From: Chitinophaga deserti
Lineage (GTDB): Bacteria > Bacteroidota > Bacteroidia > Chitinophagales > Chitinophagaceae
Assembly (NCBI RefSeq): GCF_003149455.1
Contig: NZ_QFFK01000003.1
Span: 124,001 to 188,000, forward strand
Length of the DNA: 64,000 nucleotides
Direction: 5' to 3'
The notes under the pieces are model-generated. The model made no database searches and had not been told where the DNA came from. It saw only the letters and a program-made list of their open reading frames with translations. The position numbers were made by a program, and so were the translations under genes. Positions 51,560 to 61,115 of this stretch are shown here, in pieces. Position 1 is the stretch's first letter. The number at the start of each line of letters is the position of its first letter.

Positions 51560-51702
51560 CTACATATACGCATCAAGTCCACCTCATGTCCACCTCACCT
51601 CCACCTACTCTCTTCACTTGAAGTCCATTTGCCGTACTGTTGACGCCCTCTTCCCGTACTCTTCCCGTATGCTTCCGGTATTGTTTTCGTACTGCAATAT
51701 CC
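51560..51702. repeat. 11-bp periodic repeat array, 13 units
   Basis: Thirteen consecutive 11-bp units without indels (starts 51560, 51571, 51582 ... 51692). Best-preserved units are CTCTTCCCGTA twice (51648, 51659), TGCTTCCGGTA and CATTTGCCGTA. It shares a 19-nt word (51564-51582) and a 14-nt word (51653-51666) with the array at 24042 in the opposite orientation. It lies between the convergent cysM and pdhB genes; no gene in this 360-bp gap. Confidence 0.88.
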
Positions 51703-51750
51703 TGATGGCAGGTATACCGGGTAGCAGGATGCGGGCTTAGGTAATGGGCA

Positions 51751-51782
51751 TAAAAAAACTGCGCCCCCTGTTGGGAGCGCAG
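51751..51782 (-). terminator. Intrinsic terminator of pdhB
   Basis: A 10-bp stem with one mismatch (51759-51768 with 51773-51782), followed on the minus strand by seven T. Confidence 0.82.
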
Positions 51783-51810
51783 CTGTAAATATGCACTGTA
51801 AAGTTGACTT

Positions 51811-52794
51811 CTATTTCTTCATGTACATTACTTCCTTCACCAGTTTCACGGTACGTTCCACATCGGGGAGGTACAGTTTTACGAGGTTGGGAGCGTAGTG
51901 CATGGGAGCATCCACAGCGGTGATACGGCGGATAGGCGCGTCCAGGTAGTCGAAACCTTCTTTCTGGATGCGGTAAGAGATCTCGGAGGATATGCTGGCG
52001 AAGGGCCATTGCTCTTCCACGATCACGAGGCGGTTGGTCTTCTTAACAGACTCCAGGATGGTGAACCAGTCGAGGGGACGGATGGTACGGAGGTCGATTA
52101 CTTCGGCTTCGATACCTTCTTTTGCCAGCTCTTCGGCTGCGCCGAGGGCTACTTTCATCATTTTGTTGAAAGACACGATGGTAACATCTTTACCGGCGCG
52201 TTTGATATCTGCTTTACCGATGGGGATGATGTATTCTTCTTCAGGAACTTCACCCATATCGCCATACATCTGCTCGGATTCCATGAAAACCACGGGATCT
52301 TCGTCGCGGATAGCGGCTTTGAGGAGACCTTTCGCATCGTAAGGATTAGATACGGAGATCACTTTCAGGCCTGGGATATTGGCATAATAGCTTTCAAATG
52401 CGGTAGAGTGCTGTGCACCCAGCTGGCCTGCGGAACCGTTAGCTCCACGGAAAACGATGGGGCAACCCACCTGTCCGCCGGACATTGCCAGCATTTTGGA
52501 GGCGGTATTGAGGATCTGGTCGAGGGCCAGTACGGCGAAGTTCCAGGTCATGAATTCCACCACGGGACGAAGTCCGTTCTGGGCAGCACCTACGCCGATT
52601 GCGGTAAAACCAAGCTCTGCGATCGGGGTATCGATCACGCGGCGGGCGCCGAACTCATCGAGCATTCCCTGGCTAACTTTGTAGGCACCGTTGTACTCTG
52701 CCACTTCCTCTCCCATCAGGAACACCCGTTCGTCACGGCGCATTTCTTCCTGCATGGCTTCTCTTAAGGCTTGTCTGAAGGCTATCTGACGCAT
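51811..52794 (-). CDS. pdhB: Pyruvate dehydrogenase E1 beta subunit
   Basis: Beta chain of the thiamine-dependent E1 of a 2-oxoacid dehydrogenase, 327 residues. Seen: [32 protein letters not shown] (with the Glu that activates thiamine), EFMTWNFA and the C-terminal domain starting at [14 protein letters not shown]. It best fits pyruvate dehydrogenase of the two-subunit type. The alpha subunit is not adjacent; an E2 gene is at 6.5-7.8 kb. It has its own promoter and terminator. Confidence 0.92.
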   Translation of the reverse strand: MRQIAFRQALREAMQEEMRRDERVFLMGEEVAEYNGAYKVSQGMLDEFGARRVIDTPIAELGFTAIGVGAAQNGLRPVVEFMTWNFAVLALDQILNTASKMLAMSGGQVGCPIVFRGANGSAGQLGAQHSTAFESYYANIPGLKVISVSNPYDAKGLLKAAIRDEDPVVFMESEQMYGDMGEVPEEEYIIPIGKADIKRAGKDVTIVSFNKMMKVALGAAEELAKEGIEAEVIDLRTIRPLDWFTILESVKKTNRLVIVEEQWPFASISSEISYRIQKEGFDYLDAPIRRITAVDAPMHYAPNLVKLYLPDVERTVKLVKEVMYMKK

Positions 52795-52843
52795 TTGATT
52801 CTTTACTATATGTTTAATGATGTTCCTTTTTGAAAAGGCAGGG

Positions 52844-52851
52844 CAAATTTA
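52844..52851 (-). promoter_or_regulatory. TAnnTTTG -7 element for pdhB
   Basis: TAAATTTG on the minus strand, 49 bp before the ATG, inside the 84-bp gap from the thiolase gene; it suggests separate transcription. Confidence 0.45.
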
Positions 52852-52878
52852 TCGTTTGTTTCCCAAAAAGCAAAGGAA

Positions 52879-54051
52879 TTAGATTTTCTCTATCACCATT
52901 GCACTGGCACCGCCTCCCCCATTACAGATCCCGGCTACGCCGAAACGGCCGTTTTCCTGCCGCAGGATGGAGGTAAGGGTAACGATGATACGCGCCCCGG
53001 AACAGCCGATAGGGTGCCCCAGTGCCACTGCGCCGCCCCATACGTTCAGTTTTTCGTTGGGGATGCCCAGATCTTTCCCGTTGGCCAGCGCCACGCAGGA
53101 AAAAGCTTCGTTAATTTCCACAAAATCCATATCGCCCATACCCAGTTTCGCTTTAGTCAGCGCTTTATTTACGGCCAGCACGGGGGTGGTAGTAAACCAT
53201 TCCGGCGCCTGGCTGGCATCCGCAAAGCTTACAATACGCGCCAGCGGCTTCAGGCCAAGTTCCTTTACCTTCTCCCCGCTTACCAGTACCACGGCGGCAG
53301 CACCGTCGTTGATCTTGGAAGCATTGGCAGCCGTCACCGTCCCGTCTTTCTGAAAAGCGGGCTTCAGCGTGGTCATTTTATCGAAATTCACTTTCTTGTA
53401 TTCTTCATCGTCGCTCACGGTAACCGGCGTTTTACCGCCTGTGCTCACCGGAACGATTTCCCCGGCGAAGTAGCCTTTGCTCCACGCATCAGCGGAGCGC
53501 TGGTAGCTCTGTTTGGCGTAGTTATCCTGATCTTCCCGGGTAATTTTATACTCCGTGGCGCAGATCTCGGCGGCGTTGCCCATATGGAAGTCCTTGTAAG
53601 GGTCCCACAGCCCGTCGCGCAGGATGCCGTCGATCACGGAACCATGGCCAAGGCGGTAGCCGTTACGGGCTTTATCGAGGTAGTACGGGATGTTGCTCAT
53701 GGATTCCATGCCACCGGCCACCACAATGTCGTTATCGCCCAGCATAATGCTCTGGGCGCCAAGCATAATGGCTTTCATACCGGATGCGCATACTTTATTA
53801 ACCGTTGTACAGGGTACGGTGTTGGGCAACCCGGCGTAGAGGCTCGCCTGGTTGGCGGGCGCCTGGCCGATGTTGGCGCTGATCACATTACCCATGTATA
53901 CTTCCTGCACCTGCTCCTTGTTTACGCCGGCACGCTCCAATGCGGCCGTGATCACCGTTGCGCCCAATGTGGTGGCAGGCACGGAGGCCAGTGCGCCGTT
54001 GAATGCCCCGATGGGGGTTCTGGCTACGGATACGATAAATACTTCTTTCAT
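52879..54051 (-). CDS. Acetyl-CoA C-acyltransferase (thiolase)
   Basis: Thiolase of 390 residues joining or cleaving acyl-CoA units. Nucleophile Cys88 (NKVCASGMKA), His346 (GHPIGCSG) and the second Cys376 (GICNGGGG) are all in place; GGMESMS is also conserved. The sequence resembles biosynthetic acetoacetyl-CoA thiolases, but a beta-oxidation role cannot be excluded. Single gene, divergent from dnaG. Confidence 0.93.
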   Translation of the reverse strand: MKEVFIVSVARTPIGAFNGALASVPATTLGATVITAALERAGVNKEQVQEVYMGNVISANIGQAPANQASLYAGLPNTVPCTTVNKVCASGMKAIMLGAQSIMLGDNDIVVAGGMESMSNIPYYLDKARNGYRLGHGSVIDGILRDGLWDPYKDFHMGNAAEICATEYKITREDQDNYAKQSYQRSADAWSKGYFAGEIVPVSTGGKTPVTVSDDEEYKKVNFDKMTTLKPAFQKDGTVTAANASKINDGAAAVVLVSGEKVKELGLKPLARIVSFADASQAPEWFTTTPVLAVNKALTKAKLGMGDMDFVEINEAFSCVALANGKDLGIPNEKLNVWGGAVALGHPIGCSGARIIVTLTSILRQENGRFGVAGICNGGGGASAMVIEKI

Positions 54052-54085
54052 AACTGATTTTTCCGGGTGTTTTGGTGGAATCTGA

Positions 54086-54093
54086 CAAATATA
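54086..54093 (-). promoter_or_regulatory. TAnnTTTG -7 element for the thiolase gene
   Basis: TATATTTG on the minus strand, 34 bp before the ATG. Confidence 0.5.
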
Positions 54094-54143
54094 CCGAATT
54101 GACCGACTGCCGCCAAAACGCCCGCCGTTCGCTAAAATTCCGT

Positions 54144-54151
54144 TAAGTTTG
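54144..54151 (+). promoter_or_regulatory. TAnnTTTG -7 element for dnaG
   Basis: TAAGTTTG on the plus strand, 20 bp before the TTG start. Confidence 0.5.
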
Positions 54152-54171
54152 CAGATACACTACTACCGGCA

Positions 54172-56172
54172 TTGATCACTCAGAATACCATACAACAGAT
54201 CCTCCACCGCATCGATATCATTGATGTGGTAGGAGCTTTCGTGAAACTGAAGAAACGGGGCGCCAATTACATGGGCCTCTGTCCTTTCCATAACGAAAAA
54301 TCCCCCTCTTTCACCGTTTCCGGTACCAAGGAAATCTACAAGTGCTTCGGCTGCGGCAAAAGCGGCAACGCCATCAACTTCGTCATGGAGCACGAAAAGT
54401 ACTCCTATGTGGAAGCCATCCGGTGGCTGGCACAGCGGTACCAGGTGGAAATAGAAGAAACGGAGGTAAGCCCTGAAGTCAAAGCCCGCCAGCAGCAGGC
54501 AGAGAGCCTGTTCATTATCAATAACTTCGCCCGCGACTACTTCGTAAAAACACTGTTTGAAACCGACGAAGGACAGAACGTGGGCCTCTCCTATTTCGAA
54601 GAGCGCGGCTTTTCGGAAGAGATCGTACGCAAGTTCCAGCTGGGGTATGCCCTTAACCTCCGGGAAGCCTTCGTCCGCGAAGCGCAGCATAAGGGCTACA
54701 ACCTCGAATACCTGCAGAAAACGGGCCTAGTCACCGTCCGCAACGATCAGCCGATAGATAACTACCGCGGCCGTGTCATCTTCCCCATTCACAACCAGAG
54801 CGGGAAAGTACTGGGCTTCGGCGCGCGCATCCTCGTTAAATCCGACAAGGCTCCCAAATACATCAACTCCCCGGAGAACGATATTTACGTTAAAAGCAAG
54901 GTGCTCTACGGCACCTACTTCGCGCGGCATGCCATCGACAAGCACGATGAGTGCCTGCTGGTGGAAGGCTATACCGACGTAATATCCCTGCATCAGGCGG
55001 GTATCGAAAACGTGGTGGCATCGTCGGGCACCTCGCTCACTACCGATCAGCTGCGGCTCATCAAGAAGTACACGAATAACCTCACCATTCTGTACGATGG
55101 CGATAACGCAGGTGTGAAAGCAGCGCTCCGCGGGCTGGACATGGCCATTGAAGAAGGCCTGAACGTGAAGCTGGCCCTTATCCCCGATAAGGAAGATCCG
55201 GACAGCTACGTAAGAAAGATAGGCGCAGAAGCGTTCCGACAGTTTATTCTCGACAACAAGCAGGACTTCGTCCTTTTCAAGCTGCACGTTTCCATGAAGG
55301 AAGCGGGCAACGATACCTCCCGCAAATCTCAGCTGGTAAACGAGATCGCGGAAACCATTGCGCGGATCGACAAAGTAGAGGATTTCACCCGCCAGCAGGA
55401 TTACATCCGCCAGTGCAGCCAGTTACTGAAGATCGATGAAGAGCGGCTGGTAGACCTTGTAAACAAATTCATCCGCGAACGCCTTGCCAAACAGGCGCTC
55501 AACGAACCTTCCAATAAAAAGAAAGGCGGTTTCGACGCCCCTCCCCCGCAGGACGACGGTCCTTCCCTCGCGGAAATGTACCCCGAGTACTTCCCCGATG
55601 GCGGCGATGCTCCCGCTGCTCCCACAGAGAATATCTTCAACACTTCCGAGCGGCAGGAAAGGGAACTCATCAAGATACTGCTGCGCTTCGGTGATAAGAT
55701 CTTCGATGAAGAACAGCAGACCACCGTGGCCGATTACATCTTCCACCTGCCATACGATTTCGAATCCCTGTCGGAAAACGAAGTGGTAAAACGCATCCTC
55801 CGCGAATACAAGGAATCGTACGACCAGGGCACCATCCCGGATAAAAAGATGTTCCTTTACCACCCCGATGATGAGGTGGCGCGGAACGTGGCCATTATTC
55901 TGGAAGACAAGGAAGCCGAGCTGAGCGCGGCATGGAGAGACAGGTTCGAGATCAAAACCGTGTATGGAGACGATGCTTTCCGGCGCGATACCATCAGCTG
56001 CAGCAACTACCTCATCATCCGTAAGATCCAGAAACTGATCGCGGAAAACCAGCAGGAGCTAAGCGTAGCCACAGACTATGAAGCACAGGTTCGCTGCCTT
56101 GAGATGGATAAGCACCTCAAGCAGATCATGAAGGAGCTTACAGAGGCTGTAGGTACCGTAATTTTCAAGTAA
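54172..56172 (+). CDS. dnaG: DNA primase
   Basis: Synthesises RNA primers for replication; 666 residues. N-terminal CHC2 zinc finger (Cys37, His40, Cys58, Cys61), then the RNA-polymerase domain with TOPRIM motifs (LLVEGYTDVISLHQAG, YDGDNAG), then a C-terminal helicase-binding region after a Pro/Asp linker (about 440-475). No ATG is available; TTG at 54172 gives MITQNTIQQILHRIDIIDVV, the normal N-terminus. Convergent with folA. Confidence 0.95.
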   Translation: MITQNTIQQILHRIDIIDVVGAFVKLKKRGANYMGLCPFHNEKSPSFTVSGTKEIYKCFGCGKSGNAINFVMEHEKYSYVEAIRWLAQRYQVEIEETEVSPEVKARQQQAESLFIINNFARDYFVKTLFETDEGQNVGLSYFEERGFSEEIVRKFQLGYALNLREAFVREAQHKGYNLEYLQKTGLVTVRNDQPIDNYRGRVIFPIHNQSGKVLGFGARILVKSDKAPKYINSPENDIYVKSKVLYGTYFARHAIDKHDECLLVEGYTDVISLHQAGIENVVASSGTSLTTDQLRLIKKYTNNLTILYDGDNAGVKAALRGLDMAIEEGLNVKLALIPDKEDPDSYVRKIGAEAFRQFILDNKQDFVLFKLHVSMKEAGNDTSRKSQLVNEIAETIARIDKVEDFTRQQDYIRQCSQLLKIDEERLVDLVNKFIRERLAKQALNEPSNKKKGGFDAPPPQDDGPSLAEMYPEYFPDGGDAPAAPTENIFNTSERQERELIKILLRFGDKIFDEEQQTTVADYIFHLPYDFESLSENEVVKRILREYKESYDQGTIPDKKMFLYHPDDEVARNVAIILEDKEAELSAAWRDRFEIKTVYGDDAFRRDTISCSNYLIIRKIQKLIAENQQELSVATDYEAQVRCLEMDKHLKQIMKELTEAVGTVIFK

Positions 56173-56186
56173 ACATCAAGGGAAAA

Positions 56187-56678
56187 CTAAATGCGCTCCC
56201 ACGTCTCGAACGTGAAGGCATAGGCATGCCTGTCATCAGCAGGATGCTCTTCTGCATGTACGCGCTTCCATTCCGCGGGGTTCACGTCGGGGAAGAAGGC
56301 ATCGCCTTCGAAAGTGCCGTGCACACGGGTGAGGTAGATACGGTCTACCTGGTTCCACGCCTGCCGGATGATCTCCATCCCTCCTATCACAAAAATCTCT
56401 TTCACATCATCCCTCTCCGCAATGGCCAGGGCACCGGCGAGGGAGTTGGTAATGGTAACGCCTTCGGCGGCATAATCCTCCTGCCGGGTGATGACGATAT
56501 TATGCCGGCCTTTGAGGGGCTTCCCGCCGAGGGATTCCCAGGTTTTGCGGCCCATGATGATGGGGAACCCGTAGGTGGTGTTCTTAAAGAATTTGAAATC
56601 GTCGGGCAGCTTCCAGGGAAGCTGGTTGTTGATGCCGATGACGTTATTTTCAGATGCGGCTACAATAACAGAAATCAT
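56187..56678 (-). CDS. folA: Dihydrofolate reductase
   Basis: Reduces dihydrofolate to tetrahydrofolate with NADPH; 163 residues. Asp27 in [13 protein letters not shown] is the catalytic acid; GRKTWESL and IGGMEI bind NADPH. Its ATG overlaps the thyA stop (ATGA), so the enzyme that consumes methylene-tetrahydrofolate and the one that regenerates the cofactor are made together. Confidence 0.95.
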   Translation of the reverse strand: MISVIVAASENNVIGINNQLPWKLPDDFKFFKNTTYGFPIIMGRKTWESLGGKPLKGRHNIVITRQEDYAAEGVTITNSLAGALAIAERDDVKEIFVIGGMEIIRQAWNQVDRIYLTRVHGTFEGDAFFPDVNPAEWKRVHAEEHPADDRHAYAFTFETWERI

Positions 56679-57469
56679 ACGGCAACGGGGGCTTTGATAT
56701 GTGGGTGAGACTGGTAGTTTTCCAGTGTAAAATCTTCGTATTTGAAAGAGAAGATATCTTTCACATCCGGGTTAATCTTCATAACCGGCAGGGGGAAAGG
56801 TTCGCGTTCCAGCTGGAGGCGAGCCTGCTCGAAGTGGTTATTGTACAGATGTACATCCCCGAAGCTGTGAACGAATTCGCCGGGCTGCAGTCCGCATACC
56901 TGTGCGATCATGAGCGTCAGCAGGGCGTATGAGGCGATGTTGAAGGGGACACCGAGGAAAACGTCGGCACTGCGCTGGTAGAGCTGGCAGCTGAGCTTAC
57001 CGTTTGCCACATAGAACTGGAAGAGGCAGTGGCAGGGGCTGAGGGCCATTTCGGGCAGTTCTCCCACATTCCAGGCGTTTACGATGAGGCGGCGGGAGTC
57101 GGGGTTCTTTTTGATCTGGTCCACTACGTCGCGGATCTGATCATAGGTTTTACCGTCGGCGCCTTCCCAGCTGCGCCATTGTTTGCCATAAACGGGGCCC
57201 AGGTTGCCATCCGCATCGGCCCACTCGTCCCATATCTTCACCCCGTGGTCCTGCAGATAGCGTACGTTGGTATCGCCGTTGAGGAACCACAGCAGTTCGT
57301 AAATGATGGATTTAAGGTGAAGTTTCTTGGTGGTAACCATGGGGAATCCCTTTGCAAGGTCGAACCGCATCTGGTAACCGAAGCAGCTACGGGTACCGGT
57401 GCCGGTACGGTCCGTTTTATCTGCTCCATGATCAAGGATATGTTGGAGAAGGTCTTTATACTGTTCCAT
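56675..57469 (-). CDS. thyA: Thymidylate synthase
   Basis: Methylates dUMP to dTMP; 264 residues, the same length as the E. coli enzyme when the ATG at 57469 is used (a GTG two codons upstream is in frame). Catalytic Cys146 lies in [22 protein letters not shown] and [17 protein letters not shown] are conserved. First gene of the thyA-folA pair. Confidence 0.96.
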   Translation of the reverse strand: MEQYKDLLQHILDHGADKTDRTGTGTRSCFGYQMRFDLAKGFPMVTTKKLHLKSIIYELLWFLNGDTNVRYLQDHGVKIWDEWADADGNLGPVYGKQWRSWEGADGKTYDQIRDVVDQIKKNPDSRRLIVNAWNVGELPEMALSPCHCLFQFYVANGKLSCQLYQRSADVFLGVPFNIASYALLTLMIAQVCGLQPGEFVHSFGDVHLYNNHFEQARLQLEREPFPLPVMKINPDVKDIFSFKYEDFTLENYQSHPHIKAPVAV

Positions 57470-57477
57470 ATACACTG

Positions 57478-57485
57478 CAAACTTA
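57478..57485 (-). promoter_or_regulatory. TAnnTTTG -7 element for thyA
   Basis: TAAGTTTG on the minus strand, only 8 nt before the chosen ATG; transcription would begin almost at the start codon. Confidence 0.4.
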
Positions 57486-57527
57486 ATGGTAAATGCAGAA
57501 TTCCGGGCCAGTTTTCTCCTGACATCA

Positions 57528-57536
57528 TGTGGATAA
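57528..57536 (-). other. Isolated perfect DnaA box upstream of thyA
   Basis: TTATCCACA on the minus strand, about 60 bp upstream of thyA. Only one box is seen here. Confidence 0.4.
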
Positions 57537-57711
57537 CCTCATGAATGTGCCCGGATAACAGTACAAATTACAGGATGGATTAATATAACCTAAAAGCTGC
57601 ACATAAACAAATCTCATTTTTCTCAAATTTCGTTAATCTGCAAAAGTGAGTATGCCCCCACGACGTTACAACAGCATAAACCGGCACGGAGCCTAACATC
57701 CGTGTTATAAA

Positions 57712-57773
57712 GAATTGAAAAACAGCACCTGGAACCGCAAATAGCAATAGCAGCGCCACGAATTGAAAAACAG
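57712..57773. repeat. 14-bp direct repeat, 48-bp spacing
   Basis: GAATTGAAAAACAG occurs identically at 57712-57725 and 57760-57773, upstream of susC. It may be an operator pair; the function is not shown by the sequence. Confidence 0.5.
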
Positions 57774-58011
57774 GACTTATCAAAACAATTAAATCGGGCA
57801 GGGGCAAGACAACTATAGATGTATGTAGCAGAAAGGCCATATCAGTATGCCGGAAGCAGCCCGGCAGGACGCAGGTACGCAATTAAGACATATGCAACAG
57901 AATCCAGACCCGAAGCAAGCCGGCATTAACCCGCCGGAAGGATGCCATGAATTCACGCGGCTATAGCCCGTGCGAACCCGTATGCATTACCACTACCTGC
58001 CAGTAACACGT

Positions 58012-58118
58012 ATTATCAACCTCTAAATCAATTACAACATGCACAACGCCACAGATTCGTAGCATTTCCTGTTAAACCACATTTTTATCAACCTCCTCTA
58101 TTATCAAACCTCTAAATC
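58012..58118 (+). repeat. Duplicated leader upstream of susC, with a 7-codon frame
   Basis: ATTATCAACCTCTAAATC (58012-58029) recurs as ATTATCAAACCTCTAAATC (58100-58118). Each copy is followed within about 10 nt by AACATGCA. In the second copy this ATG is the susC start (58127); in the first it opens a 7-codon frame, MHNATDS, at 58039-58062. The unit is about 88 bp. Confidence 0.6.
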
Positions 58119-58126
58119 GCCAGAAC

Positions 58127-61090
58127 ATGCATTTCCTAAAACAATGTACCTGGCTGCTCATCCTGCTCTGCAGTGCCATATCGGCGCATGCCCAGCAGCG
58201 TGTAAGCGGCCGCGTTACGGACAAAGAGGGCAACGGATTGCCCGGAGTAACGGTCCGTATCCAAAACACTAACCGCGGAACCGTATCAGACATACAGGGC
58301 CGCTTCAGCCTCGAAGCCAATGTGGGCAACACCCTCGTATTTTCCTTCACAGGATACAAAACCGTGCAGCAGGCAGCTTCCGCCGGCGCAATGAACATTC
58401 AGCTGGAAGAAGACTTCGCCAACCTGGATGAAGTGGTAATCACCGGCCTTGCCACTTCCGTAAAACGCAGTAACCTCGCCAACGCCGTGGCTACTATTTC
58501 CGCCAAAGAGCTGTACGGTGTGGCTCCTGCCCAAACCTTCGACGCTGCACTCAGCGGTAAGATTCCCGGCGCACTCATCACCGCCAACTCCGGCGCTCCC
58601 GGTGGCGGTATGTCCGTTAAAATGCGCGGCGTTACTTCCATCTTCTCCAACAGCCAGCCGCTGTATGTGGTAGATGGTATCTTTATCAGTAACGTATCCG
58701 TTCCCGCAAACCTCAACATCATCACCGCAGCTTCGCGCGCAGGGAACGAACAATACCAGGATAACCCTTCCAGCCGCGTAGCAGATATCAACCCGGATGA
58801 TATCGAAAACATCGAAGTACTTAAAGGTGCCTCCGCTGCCGCCATCTACGGTTCCAAAGCCGCAGCAGGCGTGGTTATCATCACCACCAAGAAAGGCCAG
58901 GCAGGGCGCACCGTGGTACGTGCCAGGCAGGATGTGGGCTGGACGCAGGCCCGCAAACTTCTCGGCATGCGGCACTTCACCGAACAAACCGCTTTCGATA
59001 AAGGCGGCGCCGCAGCAAGAGATGCATTTATCGCCGCAAGAAACGCCGGTAAACTGTTTGATCATGAAAAAGAAATGTACGGTGAAAAAGGCCTGCTCCT
59101 CAACACCAATGTAAGCGTAACCGGGGGCGACGAACGCACCGGCGTCTTTTTCTCCGCCAACCGTAAGGATGAAGACGGTATCATTAAAAACACCGGCTAT
59201 TCCAATAACTCCCTGCGCCTGAACGTAGACCACAAACTCAACAACCGCATATCCGTTGGTTTGCGTGCCACGTATATGAAAACATCGGCAGACCGCGGCC
59301 TTACCAATAACGACAACAACTCTGTCAGCTATGGCGTTGCCCTTTCCGCTGCTCCGGAGTATGTGCCCCTGCTGCCCGATGCCAATGGCAACTATCCCCT
59401 GCTCGTAGGCGGACAGAACCCCATCGAAACACGCGATAAAATGCGGAACAATGAATCCGTTAACCGCGTGATCACCGGCGGTGAAATCAAGGTGAACCTG
59501 CAGGAAAACACCAAAACCAATACCCGCCTCATTGTTCGCGGAGGTGTGGATTACTTCCACCTGAAAACGGAAGCCATCTTCCCCCGCTCCCTTCCATTTA
59601 TGAAAGACAACCTGGAAGGTGCGTCTATACAGGGTAATACCAGCAACCTCAACTCCAACCTCGCCGGCATCCTCGTAAACCAGTTTGCTGCCAACACCAA
59701 ACTGAACTTCACCACATCGCTGGGCGCCACGCTGGAAACCAATTACCTCGACCTCATCGTTGCCACGGCTACCAACACCACGCCGTTGCAAACGAACGTA
59801 GACATGGCCGCCAACGCCGCATTGCAGCAATTCCGTACCAAATACCGCGATAATGGTATTTTCATTCAGGAAGATGTGCTGATCATGGACGCTATTTCCA
59901 TTGGCGCAGGTGTACGCTTCGACCGGTCTACCAACAACGGCGACTATAAGAAATACTTCGTGCTGCCCAAAGCATCCTTCTCCTGGAACCTGGCAAAAAT
60001 GCCATTCTGGAAGATGCAGCTCATCAACAGCTTAAAGATCCGCGCAGCTTACGGGCAGTCGGGTAACGTAGCGCCTTACGGTGCAAGGTTCCTGGCCGCA
60101 CTGCCTAACAACATCGGCGGCAACGGCGGTGTACTGGTAGATAACCAGCTGGGTAACCCCGACATCAAGCAGGAGAAACAGGCTGAGTTCGAAACCGGGT
60201 TAGACGTGAGCTTCCTCAACGGACGGTTAACCCTGGAGGCTACCTACTATAACAAAAACATCTACGACCTCCTCATCCGCCGTAACCTGCAGCCATCTAC
60301 CGGCTTTACGGCACAGTGGCTCAACGCGGGTGACCTTCGCAACCAGGGTATCGAAATCGGTATCGGTGCCATACCCGTTAACACGAAGAACTTCCGCTGG
60401 AACACGCATGTCAATTTCTGGAAAAACAAATCGAAGATCACCAAGCTGCTGATTCCTCCCTTCCCCATGGGCGCCTTCGGCAACTCGCTGGGTAACTTCT
60501 ATATCGAAGAAGGCAAATCAGCCACCCAGATCATCGGTACCTTGGGCGCCACACCCGGTATAGGAGTGCTCGGGAATTCTGAACCCGACTTCCAGCTGAG
60601 CACGCTCAACGAAATCAGTTTCCTCAAAAATTTCAGCTTACGCTTTATGCTGCACTGGAAAAAAGGTGGTGACAACATCAACCTCACCCAGCTGCTGAAC
60701 GATCTTAACCAGACCTCGCCCGACTATGACGATGATAAGAATGGTAACGGTATTAAAGATGGCGACGACCGCAATACCGCATTCGGTAAAGGCGAAGCCG
60801 CAGGATTTGTGCAGGACGCGTCTTACGTGCGCATTCGTGAAATAGGGCTTTACTACGAAGTGCCCGTTCCACGGAACAAATACATCACCGGTGTGAATAT
60901 AGGCGCATCACTGAACAACTGGATTACCTGGACGAAGTATAACAGCTACGATCCGGAATCTTCCAACTTCGGTTCCAACACGCTTTCCACCGCCACTTCA
61001 AGAGGCAGCAACGGCTTGTCTTCCGGTGTGGAAGTAATGCCTTACCCGGCATCGAAGCGCGCCACTTTCCACGTGACTGTAACGTTCTGA
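58127..61090 (+). CDS. SusC/RagA-type TonB-dependent outer-membrane transporter
   Basis: Outer-membrane channel that imports glycans or peptides with a SusD lid; 987 residues. Signal peptide 1-22; a carboxypeptidase-D-like domain (GRVTDKEGNGLPGVTVRIQNTNRGTVSDIQGRF); the TonB plug (LDEVVITG ... DIENIEVLKGASAAAIYGSKAAAGVVIITTKKG), then the barrel with a C-terminal ATFHVTVTF. It pairs with the SusD gene 25 bp downstream. No degradative enzyme or sigma/anti-sigma pair is adjacent, so the substrate cannot be inferred. Confidence 0.94.
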   Translation: MHFLKQCTWLLILLCSAISAHAQQRVSGRVTDKEGNGLPGVTVRIQNTNRGTVSDIQGRFSLEANVGNTLVFSFTGYKTVQQAASAGAMNIQLEEDFANLDEVVITGLATSVKRSNLANAVATISAKELYGVAPAQTFDAALSGKIPGALITANSGAPGGGMSVKMRGVTSIFSNSQPLYVVDGIFISNVSVPANLNIITAASRAGNEQYQDNPSSRVADINPDDIENIEVLKGASAAAIYGSKAAAGVVIITTKKGQAGRTVVRARQDVGWTQARKLLGMRHFTEQTAFDKGGAAARDAFIAARNAGKLFDHEKEMYGEKGLLLNTNVSVTGGDERTGVFFSANRKDEDGIIKNTGYSNNSLRLNVDHKLNNRISVGLRATYMKTSADRGLTNNDNNSVSYGVALSAAPEYVPLLPDANGNYPLLVGGQNPIETRDKMRNNESVNRVITGGEIKVNLQENTKTNTRLIVRGGVDYFHLKTEAIFPRSLPFMKDNLEGASIQGNTSNLNSNLAGILVNQFAANTKLNFTTSLGATLETNYLDLIVATATNTTPLQTNVDMAANAALQQFRTKYRDNGIFIQEDVLIMDAISIGAGVRFDRSTNNGDYKKYFVLPKASFSWNLAKMPFWKMQLINSLKIRAAYGQSGNVAPYGARFLAALPNNIGGNGGVLVDNQLGNPDIKQEKQAEFETGLDVSFLNGRLTLEATYYNKNIYDLLIRRNLQPSTGFTAQWLNAGDLRNQGIEIGIGAIPVNTKNFRWNTHVNFWKNKSKITKLLIPPFPMGAFGNSLGNFYIEEGKSATQIIGTLGATPGIGVLGNSEPDFQLSTLNEISFLKNFSLRFMLHWKKGGDNINLTQLLNDLNQTSPDYDDDKNGNGIKDGDDRNTAFGKGEAAGFVQDASYVRIREIGLYYEVPVPRNKYITGVNIGASLNNWITWTKYNSYDPESSNFGSNTLSTATSRGSNGLSSGVEVMPYPASKRATFHVTVTF

Positions 61091-61115
61091 TTGTTTTAAC
61101 CGAAAAGAATTTAAC

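Larger units (their letters stand above)
57476..58126. other. Long divergent intergenic region between thyA and susC
   Basis: About 650 bp with no supported gene. It contains the thyA promoter element, one DnaA box, a 14-bp direct repeat (GAATTGAAAAACAG at 57712-57725 and 57760-57773) and a duplicated leader just before susC. I found no TAnnTTTG element near susC. A minus-strand 100-codon frame at 57580-57882 is hydrophobic but not gene-like. Confidence 0.6.

Noticed and set aside
57580..57882. A 100-codon hydrophobic frame on the minus strand between thyA and susC
   Set aside because: Poor codon usage, no homology I recognise, and it spans the 14-bp direct repeat; more likely regulatory DNA.
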